Shown here: positions 1 through 11,880 of the stretch, in pieces
Layout: each line of letters opens with the position of its first letter
Numbering within the stretch: position 1 is the stretch's first letter
Source: Motacilla alba alba
Lineage: Eukaryota; Chordata; Aves; Passeriformes; Motacillidae
Reading direction: 5' to 3'
Assembly: GCF_015832195.1 (NCBI RefSeq)
Contig: NC_052018.1
Span: forward strand, 28,300,115 to 28,364,114
DNA length: 64,000 nucleotides
The notes under the pieces: generated by a model
The model's input: only the letters and a program-made list of their open reading frames with translations
Told to the model about the DNA's origin: nothing
The model's database searches: none
Program-made: the position numbers and the translations under genes

Positions 1-186
1 GGGAGAAGAATCTTTTAGATAACCAACAATAAACAACCTTGAGAATGGACAACAGAAGACTACTGAGTCTTTCTTTAAAGGCACGGGTTGGAGGAGAGAC
101 TTTTCCATCTTTTGGGGTCACCACAATCCAGGACATGAAACCCCACATCTGGCGTCCCTGGGTGGGCACGAAACCCCACATCCTGG
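1..186 (+). mobile_element. Probable 3' part of an ERV LTR (R/U5) with primer-binding-site-like sequence
   Basis: An AATAAA signal lies at 28-33. About 110 bases later the sequence reads CCCCACA (141-147), then two bases, then TGGCGTCCCTGGGTGGGC from 150. An LTR ending in CA, a 2-base spacer and an 18-base stretch beginning TGG is the usual layout of an LTR end followed by a tRNA primer-binding site. The motif GAAACCCCACATC occurs twice (about 137-149 and 170-182), so the junction carries a local duplication of about 33 bases. The 5' part lies outside the window. CR1-type sequence starts at about 187. I did not match the motif to a named tRNA, so the call rests on layout. Confidence 0.4.
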
Positions 187-1292
187 TGGAGTGGGAAAGG
201 CTGTGGATGTTAGCTATCTGAATTTCAGCAAAGCCTTTGACACTGTTTCCCACAGCACACTCCTGGAAAAGTTGGCAGCCCACAGCTTGGACAGGAGCAT
301 TCTTTGCTGGGTTAAGAACTGTCTATATGGCCGGGCCCAGAGAATGGCGATAAATGGTGCTGCATCTGGCTGGCAGCCAGTCACCAGTGGTGTCCCCAGG
401 GATTTGTGCTGTCCCCAGTTCTGTTTAGTATCTTTGCTGACAATCTGGATGAGGGGATTGAGTCTACCATTAACAAATTTGAAGATAACATTAAGTTGGG
501 TGCAAGTGTCAATCTGCTGGAGGGTAGGAGGGCTCAGCAGAGGGACCTGGAAAGGCTGGATCAATGGGCCCAATGCAATGATATGAAGTTTAGCAACACC
601 AGGTTTCATGTCCTGCACTTTGGCTACAGCAAACCCCTGCAGTGCTACAGGCTAGGGACAGAGTGATTTGACAGTGGCCAAGCAGAAAGGGACATGGGGA
701 TGCTGATGTTCATGTAGCTGAACATGAGCCAGGGTGTGCCCAGGTGGCCAAGAAGGCCAATGGCATCCTGGCAGGTGTCAGCAACAGTGTGGCCAGCAGG
801 ACCAGGGCTGTCATTCTTCCCCTGCACTCAGCAGTGGTGAGGCTGCACCTCAAGTGCTGTATCCAGTTCTGGGCACCCAATGTAGGAAGGCTGCTGAGAT
901 ACCGGAATGTGTCCAGAGAAGGGCAATGCCTGGAGAAAAGGAGACTCAAGGGAGTTGTTATCCCTCTCTACAAGTCCCTGAAAGAAGGCTGTAGCCAGGT
1001 GGGGATCAGTCTCTTCTCCCAGGCCACCAGTGACAGGACAAGAGGACGCAGTCTTAAGCTGCACCAGGGGAGGTTTAGGTTGGACATAAGGAAGAAGTTC
1101 TTCACAGAAGGGGTGACTGGGCCTTGGAATGGGCTGCCCAGGGAAGTGGTTGAGTGACTGTCCCTGAAGGTGTTTAAGGAAAGACTGGGTGTGGTCTTTG
1201 TGGTATGGTCTATTTGACAAGGTAGTGTTAGGGCATAGGTTGGACTCAATGGTCTCAAATGTCTTTTCCAGCCTAGCTGGTTCTGTGATTCT
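187..1292 (+). mobile_element. CR1 LINE, 5'-truncated, decayed reverse transcriptase and 3' end
   Basis: CR1 is the dominant LINE of birds; its second ORF encodes an endonuclease/reverse transcriptase. This piece starts inside the RT domain. The segment containing SKAFDTVSHS (palm motif A) reads from 191. The frame then shifts near 400 and continues with the LSPVLFSIFADNLDEGIES region to a stop at 664-666. The catalytic FADD box is altered to F-E-D-N (in KFEDNIKLG), so the enzyme would be dead even without the frameshifts. A third frame from 744 carries the C-terminal part (SVASRTRAVI, then RFRLDIRKKFF, then WNGLPREVVE). The stretch between the WAP and LEKRRL motifs is shorter than usual, which indicates an internal deletion near 880-950. 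The CR1 3' UTR follows (GGACTCAATGGTCT, then TTCTGTGATTCTG). No target duplication is visible. Confidence 0.93.
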
Positions 1293-4166
1293 GCCTAGAA
1301 GACTTCTTATTTGACTGAGAAAAGGACTTAGAAGGATGAAGAACTGTTTACAGACTGTTTGCAATCTTCCATTATTTAAAAAATGAAAATTCAACTATTT
1401 TTAAAATACATTTTTTGTGTGTGTTTTAAACATATTTATATGTATTATACCTTCATTCAGTAAAATTTCCAGGAAATCTAACTCTACAGGTCTTGACTGC
1501 AGACTGTAAAGTTAGAAAATCTTCCTCAAGCATGAGAAAAAGTTCCTAACTTTAAGAATATGATGTGGCTAAATGTAGAGGTTATTCCAGGAAGGGAAAA
1601 TTTCACTCCTACCCTTTTAACCCATCTCATGGACTTCCCTGCCAGATTTCACAATTAGCCCACAATGGGTCCACCATTTGCTTTGGGAAAAAGGCAGAGC
1701 CAAGATTTTAAATGATGAATTTTGAAACAGTATTTCAAATATCTAGCTTCCATTTCTCAAAATAATGTATTATCATTTATTCAACCTATGTAAGAGAAAA
1801 GGCCTAAACCAGTCTCAAGATTTTTAGAAACATTTCTTTATGTGTTCTGGAATTTTCTTATGGTTTATATTTAGATAAATGTAGCTCCGTCTGATATTAT
1901 TCCAATGCTTATTCTGTGCCATGCATACATACATAGAATTCCAGTTGATTTTAATAGACTGGTACTGGTTAAAACCAGGAACATTTTTTATGTGTTTTGT
2001 TTAGGAGTTACTTCCTCCAAATCTGAAATGTCACAATCCTTTAGACCTGTTTCTAGGGTTTGGTTTTTTTTTTTTTTTTAATTGGAAAATTTTGGATTGA
2101 GACATTTGCAACTATCCAAATGAATCCTTCACTTTTTAATAAAGTTTTCAGAAGAAAACTTGTGCTATAAGTAGATAACTAACCAAGAGTCAATTATTTC
2201 ATATATTCCATGTAGTTTTAGATTTAGCAATGCCACCAAGTGGGATCTCAATGGGGTTTGTAATGACTTGACACTCCATGCTGGGTTTGTTACTCATGCA
2301 GTTTTGATTCTTCTGATCTCTTACTGCATTGACTCCCATGAGGTACTGAAGACAATTTAGCCTTACTAATTTTTAAAAATTGTCTCCAAATGCAGCTAGA
2401 GTTAATAATATTTAAATATATATTTTAATTGTGAAGCTAAATATTATATTCTTGATTCTGTACAGAATGTATAGTAAAAATTATCTCTTTCAAATGCAGA
2501 AATCCAGTTTGTAAAGCCATGTGTTGTTTCTCATTGTTTCTTTTATGAACAAAATTTTATTGTTTAACATTATGTACAGTGGGAGTTTTTTTCTAAATAA
2601 TACTCTTTTCCAAATAATAATTATATCTTAATAAATGATCATTTTCCAACTTCCTTTTTCTTTCCATAATGCTATTTATAAGTGCAAATATTCTGTTTGT
2701 GTTAGTACTTTTCTGTTCACTGCTTTGCCATTTCCCAATATTTTTCAAAACAGATATGTGTAATTTTTTCCCATTGTAATGCAGATAAAGTCAGTTAAAT
2801 AAAATACAGTCTTAGAAAGTGCTCATGATTTATCCCTTAATATTCTCTCCGGCAGCTAACCTCAGTCAGCATGAAGTATTTTCTCTTGCTAAGACAATGT
2901 GAAAAAAGCCTGATATAAAAAATTAGATAAAGTTAAAATAATGTTCTCTTCCCTGTGGAATGCCTCTCCAATTGTGTTATTATTGATAATTGTGGTTACT
3001 GCAGCTATCCCCTGGGTGTGGGAATGGGGAATATTTAAGGCTTCTTGAAATCTAGCCAGAAGCCTGGCTTTGGATTTGTCTTAAGGCCTACTGTCAAAAG
3101 ACATAAAGAGAAATCTAGAATTTCATTTACATATTGCTAATTTATTTATATTAGTTACTTATTTATGTAAAGCCTTATGTTTTAGTCTGACTAATTTTTT
3201 TAAAAAGCAAGAGATTTCTTTGGGCCATTTTTTGGTTTTAATATTTTTTTCCCTCTGGAAAAATAAAGTTTGCTCCCTTTTCTGACACACATCAATCATG
3301 GAACCTTGGGATTTGATTATTACGACTACTTTTCAATTTGAATTTTATTACAATATGTAAATTATTCTTGATAGTATTTTTAAATTCTACCTTGACTGCT
3401 ATATGACACAAGTTCTTGGCTGTCAGAGCTGAATTCAAGGTGCCTTATTTACCTTGCCTAACATACACAGTATGAAGCTGCTCCCATCAGGGAAAACACA
3501 GTCTTTTGGGGAACATCTTGTCCTAAAAGAAGCAGAAATTTTCCCCAAAGCAGATAGAATGCAGAATGCAATGGAGCTCCTTGAAAATCCTCAGTGACAA
3601 GTCTACCTGCCTGAGTGACTGTGTCTCACATGTGACTGTATAGGAAAGCATTAAGAATATTGCTTGAAAGCCACTGAGATTGCTTCTTTTTAATATTGAA
3701 AGGGAAGATTAAATGATAGTTAGTTAAATGGTGCAGTAAGCTGTAGTGAAAGTATTTATCAAATAATTATGGGTCAATGTCCAGTGAGTTTTATAGACTT
3801 TATTATGGTGACATCAACATAATATCAAGTAAATCAATGCATAATAAGCCAATAAGAAAGGGATAAAAAACAGTGTATAATATAATAATTATATATAATA
3901 TATACATATTATTTATGATATATAATACATAATATATAGAATTAAATATAATAATATTAATATAAATTATTGTTACTGTGAGGAAAATTTTCAGGCCTAG
4001 GTATTATAACAATGTAACTAGTGGAAAAAGAGATTCAACTCTTTTTTTATCATTTTCTGTACAGCCATCGACTCACAAGATTTTTTTCACAGATATACTG
4101 AGTGTGAAGTAATCACTAGATTCGTTGTTCCACCTATGGCTTTCTTATAAACTTGTTCAAGACTTT
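1293..4166. other. AT-rich unique intergenic or intronic DNA
   Basis: No gene or recognisable transposon is visible. It holds short homopolymer runs (for example a T run at about 2067-2080) and an almost pure A/T tract at about 3876-3972 built from TATA, ATAAT and AATAT words. Open frames are short and look like chance. Confidence 0.6.
3876..3972. repeat. A/T-only low-complexity tract
   Basis: Nearly 100 bases consist almost entirely of A and T, with overlapping TATATA, AATATA and TAATAAT words and only isolated C or G. It is imperfect, so it is cryptically simple rather than a clean microsatellite. Confidence 0.75.
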
Positions 4167-4763
4167 TGTTGTTGTTTAACCCCAGCTGGCGGCTAAGCTC
4201 ACAGCCTCTCAATTACTCCCCCCTGCCCTCCCACCACATTCAAATGGGAAGAGAATTGGAAGATCAAAAGTGGGAAAACACTGACATTGTGTTGATATAA
4301 GGACAGTACAATAGATAAAGCAAAAGCTGAGCACAAAAGCAAATTTAAACCAGGAATTATTTCACCACTTCCCATCGGCAGGCAGGTGTTCAGCCATGTG
4401 CAGGAAAGCAGGCCTTTATAACACATTAACAGCAACTTGGGAAGAAAAAACACCATCACTCTGAATGTCCCCTTCTTCTTCTCCCATCTTTATGTGCTGA
4501 ACATGATGCCCTATGGTATGTCATATCCTTTTGGTCAGTTGGTCCTTTGTCCCAGCTGTGTCACTTCCCAGATCCCTGCAGATCCCTAGTCTACTTTCTG
4601 GTGGGGTGGGGTAAGGAAAAGAACTTGGCTCTGCGTAAGTCCTATTCAGCAATAACTAAAACATCCCTATGTTAATAGTATTAATACCAGCACAAATCAA
4701 AATCCCAGCCCCATACTAGCAACTATGATAAAAATTAACTCAATCCCAATAAAAATTGGCACA
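4167..4763 (-). mobile_element. ERVL-type solo LTR (avian)
   Basis: Read on the minus strand, the element begins TGTGCCAATTTTTATTGGGA, followed by GAGTTAATTTT and GGGATGTTTTAGTTATTGCTGA. It ends GCCAGCTGGGGTTAAAC..AACA. This is the layout of the common avian ERVL-type LTR, whose 5' end carries GGGATAGAGTTAATTTT and whose 3' end carries GCCGGCTGGGGTTAAACCACGACA. A TATA-like CACATAAAG lies in the minus-strand middle (about 4490). The inner stretch with CCTGCTTTCC and GGCTGAACACCTGCCTGCC also fits. No internal retroviral region flanks it, so it is a solo LTR. The sequence is well diverged and the target duplication is not recognisable. An 86-codon open frame inside it (4199-4459) is not a gene. 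Confidence 0.85.
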
Positions 4764-6356
4764 GTTTACCAGAATTAACATTGGTTTATTATTCATCCTT
4801 CTCGTATAAATAAATAGTACTGTTTTTTCTGCTAGGTGCAAATTGTAAATAATTTTTTTAAAGTCCAGTTTAATGGTTATTGGCATTAGCAACTTTTGAA
4901 CAAAATTATTCCATTTCCATAGAAAAATATATTTATAAGTAATAGGTACTTTGGGACGTCTATCTTATATTCTGCTGACTTTAATATTCCTTAGAAATAG
5001 CTGAGCTCTGCAAAGACAAATCTGTTTGTGTCTCTAAGGTTTGCATGTAAAGTTCCATGCAGAAATTGATTTTTGTGACAGTCCATTGTTGTATGAAACA
5101 TCATCTTGAAGTTCTGTTCTCAACTCAGCCCTCTGCTGTTTATAAATTAAGTCTAAATGTTCGGGGTCATTTTCTTTGGGTTTTTTTCCCCCTTGTACTA
5201 CGGCTAATTAGTACTATGTACTAATCTCACATATTGGGATTACATCCAACAGCACTGTATAGTTCTGTCTGTGAGGTAATATGAGAAATACAAGAGAGAA
5301 AAATAGTAAGGGGAATCTTTTTTTCTGACACCGTTGATATATGTGGAGTTACACAGAAGTAAATCATTATGCAGGTTCTCTTCTCATTATTAAATCATGT
5401 AATATAAATTGACGGTAGTAATTAGAGTACCCTAGATTCATTTCAGTTAATAAGGAAGGAACAATATCTGCAAAGAAAAACAGTGAGAGGCTGGGGAAGA
5501 AAGTGATGCTTTTCTCAGTTCATTGTTAGCAGATTCCAGAAATATATACTTTATGAAAAACTTAACTGCACATCAGGATAATGTGTATGCTGATGAGAAA
5601 TTTGGAATCAGTCAAGTGAGCCACATCAGAAAAAAAAGCCATAAAATAATTTTGTTTTTCAGATACAAATGAAAACCTGAATACAGTAAAGAAATAAAAA
5701 ACATCACTACTATGAAAGCAAATGAAAGAGAATTATAGAGAGTTAAATACAATATAATGTCAGATTAGAGACTAGCAGAGAAGTTTTAATAGAAAATAGT
5801 ATCATTCAAACTGACAGGCATAGGAATTTCTGATGAGTTCATGAAGTGGGGATAAGTTTAACTTTGAATACAGGTGAGCAACATGGCAATTTCCATTTAA
5901 ATTCAATGATGTGAGTAGAATATGATGACCATATCTTCAAATTTCAGCAGGGAAAAAGGCTTCCTTGGCCCTCTCAGACTGAGTAGCCTGTCTTTTAAAT
6001 CCAGTTTATTCTTATTTTATATAGATGTGAATTGAGTTTACATAAATTATCCAAATTTTTCACTTTACATTTCTCCAGATAACATATGCAGGCAATGTTA
6101 AAAAAAAAAAAAACAAAACAAACAAACCAAAACAAACCGCAAAACCAGACAGGAACAAAACAAAAAGAGAAGAGTAGTGTCTCTAAAACCTGCCCTGGCA
6201 ACTCAGTACAGCTGGAGCTGCAGACAGGTTTACTGGAGAGCCTCTTCTTCAGGATATACTGAAAATTTGTTCATGTAGGACTACTTAATAAGAGAGTCAT
6301 AAGACTTAGGTTTCCAGAACAATTTTTTCCCCTAATTGAATGAGTTATATATGTAA
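4764..6356. other. AT-rich unique DNA
   Basis: No gene or known transposon is recognised. A short A-rich and AAAAC/AAAC-rich tract lies at about 6098-6140. The open frame over it on the minus strand is a homopolymer artefact. Confidence 0.55.
6098..6140. repeat. A-rich / (AAAAC)n simple repeat
   Basis: An A run is followed by repeated CAAAA and CAAAC words. Similar A/C-rich tracts occur at about 39306-39420, 53878-53930 and 58945-58985. Confidence 0.8.
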
Positions 6357-6408
6357 AATGCTTTTACCCTTTTTGCGTTTGCATCAGTGCTTTGATCAAA
6401 TAGCCTGG
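6357..6408 (+). repeat. Unnamed 52-bp repeat, copy 1
   Basis: This segment (AATGCTTTTAC, then TTTGCATCAG, then GCTTTGATCA, then ATAGCCTG) aligns without gaps to 9851-9902 in the same orientation with about five mismatches. Such identity over 52 bases is far above background, so both are copies of one interspersed repeat or a local duplication. I do not recognise the family. Confidence 0.7.
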
Positions 6409-8553
6409 TTTTTTTGGTTTTTTTTTTTATTGTTTGCTGTGGCTTACTCTGCTCATTCTTTGATGGTGTGTATACACTAGATAGGTTGGAATAGCCATCA
6501 AAGCTAGTAGTAGATATAATGCACAGTACTAGATGTAATGTTAGCAAGAAAAGTGTACTGGAAAATAAAACAGCTGTGTGGAGCAACCCAAAGTTATAGG
6601 AAGGAATTCAGAGGAATTCAGCTTTTGGCCCTGCTCAAAATATTCAAGACTCCATTCAGTTGCTCCTCAAATGTTACGTGGGGCCATCTACATGCCCTGA
6701 ATATTTCACCTGATATCTGTCACAAGAGAGTGGCTACGTAGCTTAAAGAACCACCACCAAAAATACTGGCAAAAAGCAGGATTCATTATAAATTTGTGGA
6801 GGTGCAACTTTAACATAACTCAAAGACAAGGTTTGTTGCAGTGTGGCAGCGTGGTAGAAATGGCACATTCTTCTTTGAAGCGTCTCCTTCAGAAGCTGCT
6901 CAGAGTAAGGCCATGAGAACAGCCATTTAAAGTCCATGCACACACACGCACGCCACAGATAGCTCAGCAGAGGAAAGACAGGAAGGGTTTTTGTATGATG
7001 TATTCCAGAAAATATTTATTCCAAAGCATGTTGAAGAGATCAGAGACAAAGACAAAAACCATGTGGTGTGCACAGAATTAAGTATGGTGTCAGTGACCAA
7101 TGACCTGAGGGCGCAGGGGAAGGCAAAAGGCAGCAACCTGTAGGGGCAGTGAGGGATGAATAATTGGGGTGGGCACTGTCAGCTGGCCAATGGGGGAAGC
7201 ACTTTTACGTAGATTGGCAGTAGTGCTGCAGAGCCCCATGGGTTGAGTCCTCTCTATCAAACTAGATGGGGAAAACTCTACGATCTATTCTTCCAAGGCA
7301 AGGCCCTAGGGATTTCCCTGAGGGGACGGATTTGGAGGATTACACAACTCCCCTGTTTTACCTTACTATGATGACTTCCACAATGGATGTCTGCAGACAT
7401 TTGAAAGGAAAACATAAGTAAAAACAATGATTACAACCCAAAGAACTCCTTTAACAAATAATGAAACCCATCCCATCAACCCCCATTGTCTGAAAAGTTT
7501 ATTGATGTAAACTGAGTTCTTCTCAACTTTTAAGTCCTTTACTTGCTCCTTCGGCTTCTAGATGTTTACGTGGACAGATGTTAAATACAAAGAAAGGTTG
7601 AAGCAGTACATACTTTCAAAGTCTTGGTAGCTGTGTCCATGGGCAAGCAGGGAAAAGTCTATTGTTGCTCGGTTTTCTAGTGTTGCATACTTGGTGTTAT
7701 TAACATTTGTTAGCAGCTCACTCGGTGTCTAGAACGTGGCATTGGTTTGCTTACTTAGCTAGCACTTTCAATACCCTTAGCATTTTTTAAGTTTTTGTAG
7801 CAGCAACACCAGGGGCCAATACTGAGGCTGCTATTTTATTTTTCTACCGCTAATGTCAATTTTGTTTTTGCAGTCAGATTTAAACTGATGGAAAAATCTG
7901 CTGTATTTAATATTTTTGGTCACGAATTATGATAATGTCAGGTGCTAGCATAGCAGACTTCCCCAAGCCACAGGGTGTTTCGGCCATAGAACCATTTATT
8001 TGCTAGGGGGGAGTAAGATTTTGAAGAGGCTGCATGGGTGAGCAGGGGTTCCTCAGAAGCCATTTCTCAGAGAATAACCTGTAAATAGAATACATCTACA
8101 AGAAAAAATTAAATTGTGATAGGCTGCAAGATTTAGACTGAGTATTCACAAATTTCAATTTCATGGATTTGTTACATCTAAAGTACATAGAGAGACAAAA
8201 TTGTATTTAGTTACATGAGTGCTGCACATCCTTTAGTAAGGCTGTTAGAGGCTTTTGCATCTCTGCTTCTCAATGGCTTTAAAGACTCATTATTCTTAAG
8301 ACGAAATTACTTGGATTTTATAACTACTCTTAAAAAAAGGAGACAGTTGTGCTGTAAGAATATAACAGAATTTTGAAAACTGAAAGCAATCTTAAACACG
8401 CATAAGAAATAGCTATAAAATAAGCTATGGCTTTTTTTGTTGTTGCTGACTTGCGTGTGTTTGAGCAATTGAACATTGGTATATATATATTTACATGAAA
8501 TTCAGACATTAGAATTAGAGTCTTATACATATAGAACAAAGAGTCTTATAAAC
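6409..8553. other. Unique DNA, locally GC-richer around 6900-7400
   Basis: No convincing coding sequence is present. The segment at about 7090-7360 is noticeably less AT-rich than its surroundings, with motifs such as GGGGTGGGCACTG and CCCTGAGGGGACGGA. This could be an old unclassified repeat or a conserved noncoding piece. Nothing else stands out. Confidence 0.4.
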
Positions 8554-8887
8554 TCATGAAGTAGTGGAGGGACATTTTCTGTGATGAATATCTGTGGTTT
8601 CACTCTTTTTCTTTCTTTTCTTCCACACCACCTGAGCTTGGTTTTTTTGTTGACTCAGAGGCTCAGGAGAAGGGTCCTTGGGTGCTGTATTTGGCTGTTC
8701 GATGTACTGCTTGATACTGCATGTAGATATGGAAACATACACTCTCTCCAAGGTTATTGATGGAGAGGGGTTCCTGATATCTAAAATGGGTGTGTTTTGA
8801 TTAGGGTCACTCTCGCTGCCAGCATGGGAACTGGGAGTGACCAGATTGGAGGAGGAAGGGGGACAGGGTGCTAGGTTTGAAAAGACC
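8554..8887 (-). other. Exon-like open segment bounded by a splice-acceptor-like site
   Basis: On the minus strand a pyrimidine-rich stretch ends in CTGTTTGCAG (8888-8897). It is followed by an open frame of about 110 codons that closes with a stop at the 8554 end. The product would be rich in Ser, Pro and Lys, with the run VVWKKRKKKSE near the C-terminus. It would start VFSNLAPCPPSSSNLV after the acceptor. An upstream candidate block on the same strand (8973-9182) is open for about 69 codons but has no good donor site. I recognise no protein family. It could be a terminal exon, an exonised or decayed gene piece, or chance. No AATAAA follows closely. Confidence 0.2.
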
Positions 8888-8919
8888 TGCAAACAGTCCA
8901 GAAACCAGTCAAAAATCAA

Positions 8920-9850
8920 GACTTGTGCAACATTTTTCCCCTCTTAAATATCAACAAAATACACAGAAATAGTCATGGATCTTGAATGGAATATTCTGCC
9001 AGAGCCTTAAGTACAATGTGGCCCTGGTGGTTCTCCGGACCACAAATGTGTGGCAACAGGCTCTGGTTGAGGCTGTTATTTGAGAACAAGTTTTTGCTCC
9101 CAGCTTTTTTGCCATTTGCTCCCCTTTTTTGCAAAGAAGCAGTACTTGAAGAAGTTCTGGTTAAAGTCAATACTAGTGCCATTTGCTATTTATTTTTTTT
9201 ATGAGCACACATTGCTGAGTCATGTCCAGCCTCACATCCTCCAGCATCCCCAAGTCCTTCTCCTGAAGGCTGCTCCCAATATGTTCACAGTAGCAGTCCA
9301 AATTCAGCATATCTGTATTCTAGTAACAGAGTATAAATGTGACATAATATATTATCTCATTCTTCAAACTTTCAGAAGTTTTTCTCTTTAATGAGGTTTT
9401 CTTCTGGTACCTGAGGAGATCTAACACTTGAATCTAGCTGGAATTATAAGGGTGGACAAATCATTAAGTGGACAATTTCTCTTCTGGCTGATTCTGGCTG
9501 TTCATACTGGGAAATCAAAAATAGTATTTTCTCTTTTGGTTATAGAGACACATATTTCTTGAGCTCTGAAGCAGCAGGCATCAAGACAGCTTAGGGAAGA
9601 AAAATCTTTCTGCAACAAAAATAAGGAATTGAATCTAAGTGAATTAATTTACAGAAGGGATATATTCTCCCAAATGAAGGCAGCAACTTCTTGTTGACAT
9701 TAGAGGACTAGATTTTTGATGAACGAGAGGAAGTTTTGATGCAGAAGGCCTGTGGCATGCCAGATTCTAGTTATAAATGATAAGTGCATAGTAAAAAACA
9801 TGTTGAACAAGTCAGTCCTTTGGAAAGTTTAGATCAGTTTTGACTGAGAG
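8920..9850. other. Unique DNA, no feature recognised apart from a short open frame
   Basis: A minus-strand frame at 8973-9182 (about 69 codons, containing LQKRGANGKKAGSKN) lies upstream of the exon-like segment. No homology is recognised and no splice donor is convincing. The remainder is ordinary AT-rich sequence. Confidence 0.35.
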
Positions 9851-9902
9851 AATGCTTTTACTCATTTTGCTTTTGCATCAGGGCTTTGATCACATAGCCT
9901 GA
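9851..9902 (+). repeat. Unnamed 52-bp repeat, copy 2
   Basis: This is the direct copy of 6357-6408, about 3.5 kb downstream, with about five substitutions and no gaps. Similarity stops at both ends within a few bases, so the unit is short or truncated at the same points. Confidence 0.7.
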
Positions 9903-11880
9903 TACCACACTGAATGCATTCTAAAAGGAACTTAACAGCTCATGGAACTACAACCTGTTTTGTAAATAATACAAAAGTCCCTCATTTTTGCATCTTCTTA
10001 TAATATTAATTTCTGATCATTTAATACCTTCATTTTATTTCCAGTAACCTATTAAATCACATTCCATGCTGCAAAGGTTTTTTCCACACATACTTTAGCT
10101 TCATATTTATTTTTTACCTTATCTACATTAAAGAAAAAAAATCTTAACTAGTACAATATAAATTCTCTAGGCTTCCATTATTAAGCATGTATATAAGGTT
10201 TATAATAACACTTTTATTTTAGTTTTCACTTATCAGTACCAAACTATGGACTTGGTCAAATAAAGTTAAAATGCAATTTAGTTGAAGAAAAATTTTCTTC
10301 ACACCTCCTGTGACCTCAGATTAAGTTGATTTTAACTTTCTTTAACATCTGAGTAAAAATTCAGCTAAGATTATGAAGCTGTTGAAACTGCTGGATGAAC
10401 ATGGATGCACTTAAGCCCTTATTTTTGTTTGGAGTACCTGGGAGGAAAAGAAAAAATAGTTTATATTTTTTTTTCTTTTCATCTTTTCACCTTTCCTTTC
10501 CTTCTGTATAGTAGTCAAAACATGCAGTGGTACTAGGAAGAGATACATTATACATGTTAGAACACAGCCCTTCTGAAAACACCAGCAGGGATTTATAGAA
10601 GGAAAATACCAAGAACCCCTTTCTTAGTGCCCGTTGTAACCTCAGCAGCCTTCCCCCTGCTAAGGCATCTTACCAAGTCTTCAAGATTGCCTTGTTCTTA
10701 TGGAGGGCAGAAGCCACATTCTGCGTAAAAACCTATAATCTCATTACAGTAACATTATTATAAACTGCTTAAATGTTTTTTGATTTCTTTCTGTCACACA
10801 TTAATACATCTTCAACTTCTCTTTAATTACCTGTGACTTCCCTGTAACATAAGCAGAGGAGGCCCTTGATCTTGTCTTTATCTCTTGCTCTAAGAAGGAC
10901 TGGAGATTCATCCTCCTATTCTGGAAAGCCTACCAAAGCAGCAACCTGAAGGAAGCAGTTCCTTTCATCTCCTGCTTAAACAAGACAAAAATTAAATAAA
11001 AAACTACTTAAATACAGAAAATCTGACAATAGGAAAAGACTCACAAGGAAAGCAAAGGGAGCAGGAAGCATAAGTCTGTAAAAAGCTTCAGGCAGACCCT
11101 ACAAGACTGGCAAAGCTCCAATCCTCTGAAATAGAAAAATCAATTAGATACACCAAGCAGAGATATGATGCACTAGGGAAAAAGGGGGAAAAAGTCCTAT
11201 TCTACAGAGACTGAGACAGAGACAGAGAGTGAGAGAAGTAAATATGCACCCTCATCTTTCTCATCAGAAGCAGGTTGCAGCAAATCCACACTAATCACTC
11301 CAAAACCCACAATCAGATAGTTGTGGTGTTTGCGTGACTCTCAATAAATTCATGATTCCATATTTCAAGCCCTGAAATGAAGGTATTCTGTGCAGCCATC
11401 AAATGCCTGCATTCTCACATCCACACAAAGACTGAACTCTTTTTTTTTTTTTTTCAGAGGATATGGTAATAAAGGTAATTAGATCAGGCAAACTGAAAAA
11501 TCACCCAGCTGCATAACTTGTATACCATGCAAAATTCTCACTTCCTTCCCTACTCAGAAGCTGTACAAAGCCACGTTAGGTCCATCAAGCCCTGCAATTT
11601 AGACAATAAAAAATCTTGGACAGGAACTCAGGCAATAACAAAATTGCTGTGGACACTTTTTCAGTCAGGAACTGAAGGAACTGAACGAAGAATTTGATAT
11701 TAATAATTGACACACTGAATTTAGTCTCCTTCTACTTATTTAGGAGAGTTCAGAATAAATGTTTAAATACTTAATTTTGAATAAAGGCTCTGGAAATGGA
11801 ATTTAAATGTGTAACTTTAGGAGGAGCTCAGGGATAAAGTGGTGTCTGTTTATTGTGGATAGTAAATTATCACAGGCTTG
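9903..11880. other. AT-rich unique DNA
   Basis: No gene is recognised. It includes a T run at about 11442-11455 and a GA-rich tract at about 11204-11236 (GAGACAGAGACAGAGAG). Open frames are under 60 codons. Confidence 0.55.

Noticed and set aside
8973..9182. Minus-strand frame whose end (KALAEYSIQDP) faintly recalls alpha-2-macroglobulin-type wording
   Set aside because: The resemblance covers only a few residues, no thioester-domain motif is present, and no splice donor is found.
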